From assembly GCF_900110705.1 (NCBI RefSeq), contig NZ_FOEJ01000009.1, forward strand, positions 1 through 64,000: 64,000 nt of DNA. The letters are read 5' to 3'. The position numbers and the translations under genes are program-made. Origin of the DNA: Loktanella sp. DSM 29012 (GTDB lineage Bacteria > Pseudomonadota > Alphaproteobacteria > Rhodobacterales > Rhodobacteraceae). Of the stretch, positions 1 to 9,014 are shown in pieces (positions within the stretch are counted from its first letter, which is position 1; each line of letters starts with the position of its first letter). The notes beneath the pieces are model-generated. The model was given only the letters and a program-made list of their open reading frames with translations. It was not told where the DNA came from and ran no database searches.

Positions 1-669
1 ACAGGCCGTCGCTGCGGGACATGTCCTCGATCCGCGACAGTGCCTGGATCATAAGGTAATTCGAGAATGGCGCGTTGTCCGCGATTTTACGCGCGAGATC
101 ACGGGCCATGGGCAGGGCTTCGCCCTCGCCCACGGCATAGTGGCACAGGCCCAGACGCAGGCCGTCGTCCGCGCTATAGTTGCGGCCCGTCAGCATCATT
201 TCACGCATCCGGTCCGCGCCGATGATCCGGCCCACGCGCACGGTGGCCCCGCCGCCCACAAAAATGCCGCGCCGCCCCTCTGGCAGCTGAAACCGCACGC
301 TGGGTTCCGCGATGCGCACATGGGTGGCGGTGGCGATTTCCAGGCCGCCGCCAATCACGGCACCGGTCAGGGCGCTGACCACGGGCAGGCCGCCAAATTC
401 GATGGCATCCGCAACGCGGTGCCAGTTGCGCGAGTGGCGCATCGTATCCTCTGGACTGCGCTGTTTGTGTTCAGACAGATCCAGGCCGGAACAGAAATGG
501 CCACCCTCGCCGTGCAGGATCGCCACGCGCACACCCTCTGGCGGGTTCGAAAAGAACGCATCGAGCTCCGCCACCAGCGCATCATTCATCGCATTACGCT
601 TGTCCGGGCGCGCAAATGTCAGCGTGGCGATATCGCCGTCGATCGACAGGCGGGTGACGGGATCGGTCA
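1..669 (-). CDS. Enoyl-CoA hydratase/isomerase (crotonase) family, C-terminus outside window
   Basis: The frame is open from an ATG at 669 leftwards through base 1, giving 223 residues of a family that is usually about 250-270 long, so only the C-terminal end is missing. It opens with a typical crotonase start (DGDIATLTFARPDKRNAMN). It carries the oxyanion-hole stretch HFCSGLDLSEH and the second conserved glycine stretch GAVIGGGLEIA. The family hydrates enoyl-CoA thioesters in the cytoplasm. It is divergent from an amidohydrolase and a pca operon. A role in side-chain shortening of hydroxycinnamoyl-CoA or a related aromatic acyl-CoA is therefore plausible, but this is inference. Family call sure, substrate not. 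Confidence 0.85.
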
Positions 670-697
670 TGGTTGGCCCTCTGATTTTGGTGAAAGT

Positions 698-712
698 GTT
701 ATATAAGATAAC
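698..712. promoter_or_regulatory. Inverted repeat in divergent promoter region (candidate operator)
   Basis: The AT-rich 100-bp gap between the divergent hydratase and amidohydrolase genes contains GTTATATAAGATAAC, with 5-bp arms GTTAT/ATAAC. It stands out from the GC-rich surroundings and lies where a MarR- or GntR-type regulator of both units could bind. No regulator gene is adjacent inside the window. Confidence 0.35.
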
Positions 713-770
713 TGTTAACATACAAAACAATTATGCTATCATGATGCCAGCCAGATCGGGGAGGGTCGTC

Positions 771-1661
771 ATGGTCGATTTCAGCGCAGTCCGCGCCATT
801 GATTTCCACACGCATGCAGAGGAACCCTGCTGCGCCCCGCGCGATGATGGCTATACCGAATTTCAGGCCGGCATGGCCGCCTATTTCAAGAATCCCGCCG
901 GTGTCGACGGCATGCTGCCCACCGTGCAGGACACCGCCGCCTACTACCGCGAACGCAACATCGCGGCTGTGATTTTCCCGGTGGATGCAGAGCGCGAGAC
1001 AGGGTTCAGGCGCTATTCCAACGAAGAGGTTGCAACGATCTGCGCCGAAAACGACGATATCCTGATCCCCTTTGCCTCTGTCGATCCGCACAAGGGCCGC
1101 GCGGGCGCGCGCGAGGTGCGGCGGCTGGTGCGTGATTTCGGTGTGCGCGGGTTCAAGTTTCATCCCACGATGCAGGGGTTTTTCCCCAACGACCGCGAGG
1201 CCTGCTACGCCGTGCTGGAGGCCTGCGCCGAGGAAGGCGTGATCACGCTGTTTCACACCGGCCAGACAGGGGTCGGGTCGGGGATGCGCGGCGGCATGGG
1301 GATGCGGCTGAAGTATTCAAACCCGATGCATCTGGATGACGTGGCAGTCGATTTCCCGGACATGAAGATCGTGCTGGCGCACCCCAGTTTCCCCTGGACC
1401 GAAGAAGGCCTTGCGGTGGCCCAGCACAAACCGAACGTCTATTACGACATGTCCGGCTGGTCGCCGAAGTATTTCCCCGAGATATTCGTCAAATACGCCA
1501 ATTCGATTCTGAAAAAGAAGATGCTGTTCGGGTCCGACTGGCCTGCGATCACACCCGACCGCTGGCTGGTGGATTTCGAGGCCGCCCCGTTCAAGGACGA
1601 GGTGCGCCCACTGATCCTGAAGGAAAATGCACTGCGCCTGCTGGGAGTTTCCGATGCCTGA
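771..1661 (+). CDS. Amidohydrolase family protein (Amidohydro_2 type), possible aromatic beta-ketoacyl-CoA hydrolase
   Basis: A 296-residue metal-dependent hydrolase of the TIM-barrel amidohydrolase superfamily. The N-terminal strand has the metal HxH motif (IDFHTH, His13/His15). A central FKFHPT, a histidine in VLAHPSFPW and the late LFGSDWP aspartate complete the expected metal-site pattern. ATG 771 is chosen because GGGAGG lies just upstream; in-frame ATGs at 741 and 744 lack this. It is the first gene of a co-directional run with a P450 and pca genes. CouO of Rhodococcus, which hydrolyses p-hydroxyphenyl-beta-ketoacyl-CoA in coumarate catabolism, belongs to this superfamily. The adjoining enoyl-CoA hydratase makes a similar role plausible here but unproven. 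Confidence 0.8.
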   Translation: MVDFSAVRAIDFHTHAEEPCCAPRDDGYTEFQAGMAAYFKNPAGVDGMLPTVQDTAAYYRERNIAAVIFPVDAERETGFRRYSNEEVATICAENDDILIPFASVDPHKGRAGAREVRRLVRDFGVRGFKFHPTMQGFFPNDREACYAVLEACAEEGVITLFHTGQTGVGSGMRGGMGMRLKYSNPMHLDDVAVDFPDMKIVLAHPSFPWTEEGLAVAQHKPNVYYDMSGWSPKYFPEIFVKYANSILKKKMLFGSDWPAITPDRWLVDFEAAPFKDEVRPLILKENALRLLGVSDA

Positions 1662-2832
1662 CCTTGCCCCGCTGGATGACACGATCACGCTGGATCAGCT
1701 GGACCGCGATCCGTTCCCGATCTACCGCCGCCTGCGGGCCGAGGCCCCGGTGCTGCGCGTCAAATCGGTGGGGCGGACCCTGCTGACCAAGGCTGCGGAT
1801 ACCAAATACGTCAAGGACAACCCCGATCTGTTCAGTTCCGACGATCCCAATACGCCGATGAAACGCGCGTTTCAGGCGCATACGCTGATGCGCAAGGACG
1901 GGGCGGACCACCTGCGCGAACGCACGGCCATGGCGCCTGCGTTCAACCCCAAGGTCATCATGGGCGAATGGATGCCGCAATATAACCATATCGCGCAGGA
2001 CTACGTCGCCCGACTGCCGCGCGGTGAGGTGGTCGATCTGTTCAACGTGCTGTCCGGTGCCTTTGCCGCACGGGGTCTTGCGATCCTGCTGGGGATGCCA
2101 GAGGCGTCGGACGAGGACATGATGGAATGGTCGCAGGCCTTGATCGAGGGGGCGGGCAACTTCGGCTGGCGCGATGCGCCGTTCGAAAGGTCCGACCGCG
2201 CGAATGCGGGCATCAACGCCGTGCTGGACGCCGCCCGCGCGCGCCACTTGGCGGACCCCAACCCTTCGGCCTATTCCGTGATGCTGAACGCGGATGATCC
2301 GATCCCCGACAGCCAGATCTACGCCAATATCAAGATCGCGATCGGCGGCGGCATCAACGAACCGCGCGATGCGCTGAACACGACCCTGTACGGTTTGCTG
2401 ACCAACCCTGACCAATGCGCGCAGGTTGTCGCAAACGGCGACTGGGACCGCGCGTTCGAGGAAGGCGTGCGCTGGGTCGCGCCGATTTCTGCATCGTCCC
2501 GGCTGGTGACAGAAGATACGGAAATTCGCGGCCACCTGATCCCCAAGGGAGATACGGTCATGACGATACAGGCCAGCGCCAACCGCGACGAGGACGTGCT
2601 GGAGAATGGCGAGGTGTTCGACGTTTACCGCGACAAGGCCCCGCACCAATCGTTCGGCAACGGCCCGCACTTTTGTCAGGGCACCCATGTCGCCCGGCGC
2701 GCGGTGGGGCAGGTGATGCTGCCGATCCTGTTCGACCGCTTCCCGAATATGTCGATCCCCGACACCAATGCCGTGATCTGGCGTGGTTTCGGTTTCCGGG
2801 GGCCGATCCAGATTCCCGTCTTGTTGGAGTAA
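1654..2832 (+). CDS. Cytochrome P450
   Basis: A soluble bacterial P450 of 392 residues. The heme-thiolate loop FGNGPHFCQG is near residue 341 and an ExxR-type helix K region (EEGVRWVAP) lies upstream. The ATG at 1654 overlaps the end of the amidohydrolase gene (stop at 1661). The oxygen-activating I-helix reads IGGGINEPRD instead of the usual (A/G)GxDT, so the canonical acid-alcohol pair is not visible. Co-transcription with protocatechuate dioxygenase genes suggests O-demethylation or hydroxylation of an aromatic acid such as methoxybenzoate (inference). No ferredoxin or reductase gene is adjacent, so the redox partner must lie elsewhere. Confidence 0.88.
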   Translation: MPDLAPLDDTITLDQLDRDPFPIYRRLRAEAPVLRVKSVGRTLLTKAADTKYVKDNPDLFSSDDPNTPMKRAFQAHTLMRKDGADHLRERTAMAPAFNPKVIMGEWMPQYNHIAQDYVARLPRGEVVDLFNVLSGAFAARGLAILLGMPEASDEDMMEWSQALIEGAGNFGWRDAPFERSDRANAGINAVLDAARARHLADPNPSAYSVMLNADDPIPDSQIYANIKIAIGGGINEPRDALNTTLYGLLTNPDQCAQVVANGDWDRAFEEGVRWVAPISASSRLVTEDTEIRGHLIPKGDTVMTIQASANRDEDVLENGEVFDVYRDKAPHQSFGNGPHFCQGTHVARRAVGQVMLPILFDRFPNMSIPDTNAVIWRGFGFRGPIQIPVLLE

Positions 2833-2837
2833 CGCAG

Positions 2838-3215
2838 ATGACCGACCGATATGATGCAGGCATGGCGACCCGCCGCGCGGTGCTGGGCGACGCCCACGTG
2901 GACCGGGCAGAGGCGGCCAAGGAACCGTTCGACGCGCCGTTCCAGCGGATGATTACCGAAGGTGCCTGGGGTACTGTCTGGGCGGACGACACGATCACCC
3001 GGCGAGAGCGGTCGATGCTGACGCTGGCGCTGCTGGCCGCGACAGGCAATTTCGACGAAATCCCGATGCATGTGCGTGCCACGGCCAACACCGGGGCCAG
3101 CCCCGACGACATCATGCAGGCGTTTTTGCACGTGGGCGTCTATGCCGGCGTGCCAAAGGCGAACCACGCGATCAAGCTGGCGAAGCAAACACTTCGGGAA
3201 ATGGGGGTTCTATGA
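2838..3215 (+). CDS. pcaC: 4-carboxymuconolactone decarboxylase
   Basis: A 125-residue CMD-family protein, the normal length for stand-alone PcaC. It removes CO2 from 4-carboxymuconolactone to give beta-ketoadipate enol-lactone in the protocatechuate branch. The AhpD-like core is visible: [21 protein letters not shown] followed by [15 protein letters not shown]. The ATG at 2838 follows the P450 stop by five bases. The stop codon overlaps the next gene as ATGA, implying translational coupling to pcaH. pcaB and pcaD, the preceding and following steps, are not in the window. Confidence 0.9.
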   Translation: MTDRYDAGMATRRAVLGDAHVDRAEAAKEPFDAPFQRMITEGAWGTVWADDTITRRERSMLTLALLAATGNFDEIPMHVRATANTGASPDDIMQAFLHVGVYAGVPKANHAIKLAKQTLREMGVL

Positions 3216-3937
3216 CGCAGAACGGTTATTTCGCGCGTGACACGCAGTGGCATCCCCCCGCGCTGACGCCGGGCTATAAAACGAGCGTCGCGCGCAGTCC
3301 GACCCGCGCCAAGCTGTCGTTTCCGACGTCCCTGTCAGAGGAAACCGGTCCGGTGTTCGGCCACAACATCCTCGGCCCCTTGGACAACGACCTGATCCAC
3401 AACTTTGCCGCCGCCGATCAAAGCGCGATTGGTCCCCGCATTGTCGTTTACGGCCGCGTGCTGGACGAAACCGGCCGCCCCGTGCCGGGTGCACTGGTCG
3501 AGGTCTGGCAGGCCAACGCAGGCGGGCGGTATCGGCATAAGAAAGAGTCCTACCTCGCCTCGCTGGACCCGAACTTTGGCGGCTGCGGGCGGGTGATCAC
3601 AGACGAAAACGGCTGTTATGAATTCCGCACGATCCAGCCGGGACCCTATCCCTGGCCCAATGGTCCGAACGACTGGCGGCCCGCGCATATTCATTTCAGC
3701 GTCTTTGGTCAGGGTTTTGCCCAACGGTTGATCACCCAGATGTATTTCGAGGGTGATCCGATGATCTGGCTGTGTCCGATCGTCGGCACCATCGATGATC
3801 CCAGGGCGGTGGAATCGCTGGTTGCCGCACTCGACATGACGCGCACGATCCCGATGGATGCCCGGGCCTACAAATTCGACATCGTGCTGCGCGGGCGGCG
3901 CCAGACGTTCTTTGAAAACCGGGCGGAGGGGCTGTGA
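3212..3937 (+). CDS. pcaH: Protocatechuate 3,4-dioxygenase beta subunit
   Basis: A 241-residue intradiol dioxygenase subunit that binds the catalytic Fe(III). The dioxygenase core starts near residue 80 ([20 protein letters not shown]). The iron ligands are seen in [20 protein letters not shown], with tyrosines upstream and the HxH pair at its end. The enzyme opens the ring of protocatechuate to 3-carboxy-cis,cis-muconate. It starts inside the pcaC stop (ATGA) and its own stop overlaps pcaG (TGATG), the normal coupling for an alpha/beta complex. Confidence 0.95.
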   Translation: MTQNGYFARDTQWHPPALTPGYKTSVARSPTRAKLSFPTSLSEETGPVFGHNILGPLDNDLIHNFAAADQSAIGPRIVVYGRVLDETGRPVPGALVEVWQANAGGRYRHKKESYLASLDPNFGGCGRVITDENGCYEFRTIQPGPYPWPNGPNDWRPAHIHFSVFGQGFAQRLITQMYFEGDPMIWLCPIVGTIDDPRAVESLVAALDMTRTIPMDARAYKFDIVLRGRRQTFFENRAEGL

Positions 3938-4548
3938 TGGTGCAATCGTTGAACCTGCTCAAGGAAAGCCCGTCGCAGACGGCTGGGCCGTACGTTCACA
4001 TCGGCTGCACGCCGAATTTTTCCGGCATCGACATCTATGGCGGCGATCTGGGCACGACGATGAAAACCGGCCCGGTGCAGGGTACGGAAATCACCCTGCG
4101 CGGGGCCGTGTTCGATGGCACTGGCACGCCGCTGCGCGACGCGATGGTGGAAATCTGGCAGGCGGATGCAAATGGTATCTATCCCGGCAATGACCCGCGC
4201 GGCGCCGCCGACCCGCACTTTACCGGCTGGGGCCGGTCGCCGGGGGATATGGAAACAGGCGAATTCACGTTCCAGACAGTCAAACCGGGGCAGGTGCCCT
4301 GGCGCAATGGCCAGTTGCAGGCACCGCATATCACGTTCTGGATCGTCGCACGCGGCATCAACCTGGGTCTGCAAACGCGGATGTATTTCGCTGACGAGGT
4401 GGAGGCCAATGCCGCCGATCCGATCCTGAGCCGGATTGAACATCAGAACCGCGTGCCGACCTTGCTGGCGCAGCCCGACGGTACGGGCGTTTATCGTTTC
4501 GATATCCGGCTGCAAGGCGACGCCGAAACCATCTTTTTCGATATTTGA
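3937..4548 (+). CDS. pcaG: Protocatechuate 3,4-dioxygenase alpha subunit
   Basis: A 203-residue partner of PcaH. It has the shared beta-sandwich (GTEITLRGAVFDGTGTPL, then AMVEIWQADANGIY) but not the beta subunit's Tyr/Tyr/His/His iron site, as expected for alpha. ATG 3937 shares its A with the pcaH stop; a GTG three bases earlier is possible but less likely. The C-terminal PDGTGVYRFDIRLQGDAET matches the family's end. Confidence 0.93.
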   Translation: MVQSLNLLKESPSQTAGPYVHIGCTPNFSGIDIYGGDLGTTMKTGPVQGTEITLRGAVFDGTGTPLRDAMVEIWQADANGIYPGNDPRGAADPHFTGWGRSPGDMETGEFTFQTVKPGQVPWRNGQLQAPHITFWIVARGINLGLQTRMYFADEVEANAADPILSRIEHQNRVPTLLAQPDGTGVYRFDIRLQGDAETIFFDI

Positions 4549-4557
4549 GGGACGACC

Positions 4558-5391
4558 ATGACCACACCCTGCATCATCTGTGTCGCGATCACCGGGTCGT
4601 TGCCGCGAAAGGCCGACAACCCGGCGGTTCCCGTCACCGTCACCGAACAGGTGGAATCGACCCAAGCCGCGTTCGAGGCCGGGGCCACGATCTGCCACGC
4701 CCATGTGCGCAACGACGACGAAACCCCCAGCAGCGACTCCGACAAGTTCGCCGCCCTGAAGGAGGGTCTGGAAAAGCACTGCCCCGGCATGATCATCCAG
4801 ATGTCCACCGGTGGGCGTTCCGGTGCAGGCCAGACGCGTGGGGGCATGCTGCCGCTGCGCCCAGACATGGCATCGCTGTCGGTGGGGTCGAACAACTTTC
4901 CCACGCGGGTTTATGAGAATCCGCCAGACCTCGTGGATTGGCTCGCATCCGAGATGCTGGCCCATGATGTCAAACCGGAAATCGAGGCATTCGACCTGAG
5001 CCATATCCTGCGCGCCAAGGCGATGTACGACGCAGGCCAGATCAAGGACCTGCCTTATGTGCAGTTCGTCATGGGGGTCAAAAACGCGATGCCCGCCGAC
5101 CGCGAGGTGTTCGATTTCTACATCAAGACGGTCAAGCGCCTGTTCGGTGAGGACGCACCGTGGTGTGCCGCTGGCATTGGTGCGCAACAGGCGGTGCTGA
5201 ACGATTGGGCGATTTCCAGCGGTGGCCACGCGCGCACCGGGCTGGAGGACAACATCAGGCTGGACCGCGACACGCTCGCCCCGTCGAATGCGGCGCTGGT
5301 GGCGCGCACTGTCGCGATCTGCGAAAAATACGAACGACCCGTCGCGACGTGGCAACAGGCGCGGCAGATGCTGGGATTGCGCGGGGTCTGA
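4558..5391 (+). CDS. Beta-keto acid cleavage enzyme (BKACE, DUF849)
   Basis: A 277-residue TIM-barrel enzyme of the family that condenses a beta-keto acid with acetyl-CoA to release acetoacetate and a new acyl-CoA. The zinc-binding HxH is in ATICHAHVRNDDETP near residues 47-49. The phosphate/CoA loop STGGRSGAGQTRGG and the late GGHARTGLEDN are also conserved features. It lies nine bases after pcaG. Its position suggests it cleaves beta-ketoadipate to succinyl-CoA and acetoacetate, replacing the usual PcaIJ/PcaF end. Substrate is inferred from context only. Confidence 0.88.
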   Translation: MTTPCIICVAITGSLPRKADNPAVPVTVTEQVESTQAAFEAGATICHAHVRNDDETPSSDSDKFAALKEGLEKHCPGMIIQMSTGGRSGAGQTRGGMLPLRPDMASLSVGSNNFPTRVYENPPDLVDWLASEMLAHDVKPEIEAFDLSHILRAKAMYDAGQIKDLPYVQFVMGVKNAMPADREVFDFYIKTVKRLFGEDAPWCAAGIGAQQAVLNDWAISSGGHARTGLEDNIRLDRDTLAPSNAALVARTVAICEKYERPVATWQQARQMLGLRGV

Positions 5392-5469
5392 TGATCCCGC
5401 TTTGACGGGCAAGCGGATCGCGTGCATTCTGCATCAGACGATCATCGCAAGGCTGGGAGGAGACATGCC

Positions 5470-5988
5470 ATGGACATGAACGACAGCAAGGATATCGCAG
5501 CTCCGCCCGCGGCCGTTTGGGCAGCCCTGCTGGATGCGGATGTGTTGCGCCAGTGCGTGCCGGGGTGTTCGGAAATGGCGGGCAACCCGCAGGACGGGTT
5601 CACCGCGACGGTCACGCAAAAGGTCGGTCCGGTCAAAGCGACGTTCAAGGGTGAGGTCGCATTGTCGGACATGCAGCCGCCGCGTAGCCTGACGATCACC
5701 GGATCGGGCAAGGGCGGTGCGGCGGGCCACGCCTCTGGCGGCGCGGATGTGACGCTGACCGAAATCCCCGAAGGCACGCGGCTGGAATACAAGGTCAACG
5801 CCAAGGTGGGTGGCAAGCTGGCGCAATTGGGCAGCCGGATCGTGGACGGTTTCGCGCGCAAGATGGCGGACCAGTTCTTTGAGAACTTTCGCGCGGTGGT
5901 CGAAGGCGTGGATGGTGATGATGCCCCCGCCCCCGATGCCCCCGAAGAGGTCAAGAAGGGCTGGGTCAAACGCCTGATCGGCAAGTGA
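5470..5988 (+). CDS. CoxG-like SRPBCC-fold protein
   Basis: A 172-residue protein of the CO dehydrogenase subunit G family (START/SRPBCC fold). Recognisable parts are the N-terminal AAPPAAVWAALLDADVLRQC with the VPGC stretch, and VTQKVGPVKATFKGEVALSD. The start at 5470 follows a strong GGAGGAG. CoxG homologues usually help assemble or membrane-anchor molybdenum hydroxylases, but no such hydroxylase genes are adjacent. It is the last gene of the aromatic run and converges on opgC. Its role here is unknown. Confidence 0.8.
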   Translation: MDMNDSKDIAAPPAAVWAALLDADVLRQCVPGCSEMAGNPQDGFTATVTQKVGPVKATFKGEVALSDMQPPRSLTITGSGKGGAAGHASGGADVTLTEIPEGTRLEYKVNAKVGGKLAQLGSRIVDGFARKMADQFFENFRAVVEGVDGDDAPAPDAPEEVKKGWVKRLIGK

Positions 5989-6084
5989 TTTTTACCGCCG
6001 GGCCGTGCCCGGTGGCGCGGCTGCGGTGGTTCAGGCCGCCCGCGGCGGCTGTATGTTCTGAGCCACGGCGATCGGTTTTTGCGG

Positions 6085-7269
6085 TTATTTGCGGCCAGCG
6101 AGGGCGTCGGCCAGCCGCGCTGCGGCATAGCTGATCAGCACACCAACCACTGGCAATAGCCACGGCAGCCAGACCACATCCGCCTCGACCCGCAGCAGGA
6201 TCTGGCCCGCCAGTGACAGAACTGTCCCCAGCCCGAACACTAATAGCCCGTGCCGCCCTAGCAAGCGCAGCGGATCCGCGACGGGGTGCGCGCACAACCG
6301 GGTAACGACAGGCAGGCAGGACAACACATAGGCCAAGGCCAGAATGTGCAGCAAACGCGGTGCCGCCAGCATCGGTTTGTTGTGAGAGGTAAAGTTGGCG
6401 GGCGCACCCAGATCGCGCAGCTGCGCCATCTTGTGGTTCATGAATGCGCCAAGGTCGGGAATGTGTCGCCACGCAAAGGCAAAGAGCACAAAGGCCAGCG
6501 TCACCGCGAACAAGCCGCGCGACACCGGGACAAGGCGTTTGCCCTGCCGGTGCCGGATGCCGATCAGCAGCCCGATGGTAAAGATCAGCTGCCAGGTCAG
6601 CGGTCCCAGAAACCAGACGCCGTTGCCCGGATAATTGGGGATGTTCCAGCCGTTCGCCCCGGCAAAGCCCCACAACAGGATCGCCGCAGCCAGCGTCCAC
6701 CAGGGTTTTCGCAAACCGGCCATCAGGATGAACGGGGCTGCGATCATCAGCACGATGTACGTGGGCAAGATGTTCACGTAGCCGATCTGATAGGTCATGA
6801 TCGGCAGACCGATCAGCGCGGCGCCAGTATTTTCGTAGATTGCAGCAAGGTTATGCATTTCGCGGAATTCCCCGCGAAAAAACACGCCCGCCGACCAGCT
6901 GAACATCCCGATCGCTGCGATGGTCAGCACGAGCTGCACACAATACAATGTCCAGGCCCTGCGCCACATCGGGGCCATCCCGTCCCACAGGCGCGCCTCG
7001 CCGTGGAGCCAACGGTCAACGGCCGGGGAATAGGCGATGCCCGCGGCGATGCCCGACATGACGAAAAACGCCTCGGCTGCGTCGGAAAAACCGATGTTAC
7101 GGACGGTCACCGCCTCCCATGGGTTGCCGGGCATGTGGTCGATCAGGATCATGACCAGCGCCAGGCCGCGAAACACGTCGATCCGGGGATCGCGCGACAC
7201 CGGGGGGGCGACCACACCTATGGGACGCGATACGGGCGGGCGATCAGGCCGTGCGGGCGATTGCGCCAT
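6085..7269 (-). CDS. opgC: OpgC-type glucan-modifying membrane protein
   Basis: A 394-residue integral membrane protein of the OpgC family, which adds charged substituents such as succinyl groups to osmoregulated periplasmic glucans. It opens with the family's RIDVFRGLALVMILIDHMPG after a short cytoplasmic tail and has about ten hydrophobic segments. ATG 7269 is used because AAGGAA precedes it. It overlaps the last 26 bases of opgH, so the two are probably translationally coupled. It is the third gene of opgGHC. Confidence 0.88.
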   Translation of the reverse strand: MAQSPARPDRPPVSRPIGVVAPPVSRDPRIDVFRGLALVMILIDHMPGNPWEAVTVRNIGFSDAAEAFFVMSGIAAGIAYSPAVDRWLHGEARLWDGMAPMWRRAWTLYCVQLVLTIAAIGMFSWSAGVFFRGEFREMHNLAAIYENTGAALIGLPIMTYQIGYVNILPTYIVLMIAAPFILMAGLRKPWWTLAAAILLWGFAGANGWNIPNYPGNGVWFLGPLTWQLIFTIGLLIGIRHRQGKRLVPVSRGLFAVTLAFVLFAFAWRHIPDLGAFMNHKMAQLRDLGAPANFTSHNKPMLAAPRLLHILALAYVLSCLPVVTRLCAHPVADPLRLLGRHGLLVFGLGTVLSLAGQILLRVEADVVWLPWLLPVVGVLISYAAARLADALAGRK

Positions 7270-9013
7270 CGGCTGTTCCTTTTGGATCGGTGTCCCGCGC
7301 CAGATTGCGGCGGTAATCTGCAACGACAGGCGGCAGGGATGTTTCTTGGGGCACGCCGAAGACGCCACCCAGCATCGGCCATGACGTCACGGTGATCAAA
7401 AACGGAGCGATGATCATCGGCACCGTGACCGGCAGCAGCCAGACCACCAGATCAGGGGCCGCGCGCAGCACAAAGATTGATACGGCGACGCCGAACAGCG
7501 TGATCCAGCGCCCCGCGCGCCAACCCTCGACCCAGCCCAGGCGACCTTCGCCGCGAGCGGTGGCAGGCCAGCCGCCATCACGACCCGACAGCACCTCTGC
7601 CGCGGCGCGGGACTGATACATCAGCATCAGGGGGGCAATCAGGGCTGTCAGCAGGGTTTCGGCCAAGACCGACCCCAGCGCGCGCAGCGTGCCGCCGAAC
7701 TGGTATGCCCGGCCCGTCAAAACGGATTCGGCATAAATCGCCAGCTTTGGCAGCAGCAAGAGCCCGCCGACCCCGCAGGCCAGTGCCACGATCTGGAACG
7801 TGCGATCATCGGGAAAAACCGGGAACAGCTGGTAGGCATCGGGGAAATAATTCGGTGCCCCGGCCGTCGCGGCCGCCAACAGGGAGACGATTAGAAACGC
7901 ACCCCAGGCCAGGGACACCAGGTAGGATACGATCCCCTGGAAAAAGACGAACCTGCTCCACTTGCGCAGGCCGGGTGCGTTCAGCAATCGGATATGCTGC
8001 AAATTGCCCTGACACCAGCGTCTGTCACGCCGCGCGAAGGCCAGCAGGTTTTCGGGCCCCTCCTCGAAGGAGCCGTCGATCCGGGGGTCCATTTCGACCT
8101 GCCAGCCGCCGCGCACCAGCAATGCGGCCTCGACGTAGTCATGGCTGAGGATGGTGCCGCCAAAGGGCGGCGGGCCTGTCAGTTCAGGCAGGCCGCAGCA
8201 TTGTGCCAGCGCGCGCACGCGGGCGATTGCGTTATGGCCCCAGAACGGTCCCGCAGGGCCCTGCATCCGCGCCAGCCCGCGCGCAAAGACAGGGGAATGA
8301 AAGCTGGCTGAAAACTGCATCGCACGGCCGAACGCGGTTTCGGCACCGACGATCCGCGGCAGCGTCTGAAGCAATCCCAGACCGGGGTTTGCCTCCATCC
8401 GGGCGACCAGATGCCGGATTGCCTCGCCTTCCATCAGACTGTCGGCGTCCAGCAGCACGACATAGGTATAGTTCCCGCCAGACCTGCGGATGAAATCCTC
8501 GACGTTGCCAGCCTTGCGGCCACGGCGATCCTCGCGGACGCGGTAATAGACGGTGCTCAGACCGTCGTTCTGGTCAAACAGCAATAGCAGTGCGGCGCGT
8601 TCGGTCCGCAGGGCGTCGGGGTCTGACGTGTCCGACAGAATGGCAAAATCCGCAGGGACGCCAGCACGCACCATTGACTGCCGCATGGCCTGAACGCGGG
8701 CGCAGACCTCGACCGGGTTTTCGTTGCAGATCGGCACGAGGATTGCCGTGGCCGGAAAATAGCCGTTCATCAGGGTCGTGCGCGGGGCAGGGGCCAAAGC
8801 CGGCAGCCCGATAAACGCCTGCGCCGCCCCCCAGGCCAGCCAGCCTGTGGTGATCGCGATCAGCAGCACGCTTGCGCCGTCCCAGACGTCGAACCCGGTG
8901 TTCAACCCTGCCTGCGCAAGCGTTGCCGCCGCTGCGACCATGCACAGCAGCGCAAAGGTGATACCAACGATGCGGCTGGTCCGCACGCTGGACGGTCTCA
9001 GGTGCCTTTGCAA
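7244..9013 (-). CDS. opgH: Glucan biosynthesis glucosyltransferase (main reading frame)
   Basis: A 589-residue family-2 inner-membrane glucosyltransferase that polymerises UDP-glucose into the beta-1,2-linked glucan backbone. The GT2 core has LSDTSDPDALRTE, the DADSLMEGE metal-binding aspartates, and the acceptor signature DRRWCQGNLQH. Transmembrane segments flank the catalytic domain. It is much shorter than the enterobacterial protein (about 850 residues), as usual in Rhodobacterales. The only in-frame start is a TTG at 9013 without a clear ribosome site. A 56-codon ORF in the next frame ends at 9015, so the true N-terminus may lie there (see next entry). Confidence 0.88.
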   Translation of the reverse strand: MQRHLRPSSVRTSRIVGITFALLCMVAAAATLAQAGLNTGFDVWDGASVLLIAITTGWLAWGAAQAFIGLPALAPAPRTTLMNGYFPATAILVPICNENPVEVCARVQAMRQSMVRAGVPADFAILSDTSDPDALRTERAALLLLFDQNDGLSTVYYRVREDRRGRKAGNVEDFIRRSGGNYTYVVLLDADSLMEGEAIRHLVARMEANPGLGLLQTLPRIVGAETAFGRAMQFSASFHSPVFARGLARMQGPAGPFWGHNAIARVRALAQCCGLPELTGPPPFGGTILSHDYVEAALLVRGGWQVEMDPRIDGSFEEGPENLLAFARRDRRWCQGNLQHIRLLNAPGLRKWSRFVFFQGIVSYLVSLAWGAFLIVSLLAAATAGAPNYFPDAYQLFPVFPDDRTFQIVALACGVGGLLLLPKLAIYAESVLTGRAYQFGGTLRALGSVLAETLLTALIAPLMLMYQSRAAAEVLSGRDGGWPATARGEGRLGWVEGWRAGRWITLFGVAVSIFVLRAAPDLVVWLLPVTVPMIIAPFLITVTSWPMLGGVFGVPQETSLPPVVADYRRNLARDTDPKGTADGAIARTA

Positions 9014-9014
9014 A

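Noticed and set aside
1591-2688. 365-codon minus-strand frame inside the P450 gene
   Set aside because: Antisense shadow. The P450 on the plus strand has clear motifs.
3868-5427. 519-codon open frame on the minus strand across pcaG and BKACE
   Set aside because: It is antisense to well-supported genes. Composition is Arg/His/Gly-rich and no family is visible, which is typical of GC-rich shadow frames.
5998-6012. CCGGGC-CGT-GCCCGG hairpin after the CoxG-like gene as a terminator
   Set aside because: The stem is short and no T-run follows on either strand. The T-run precedes it on the plus strand.
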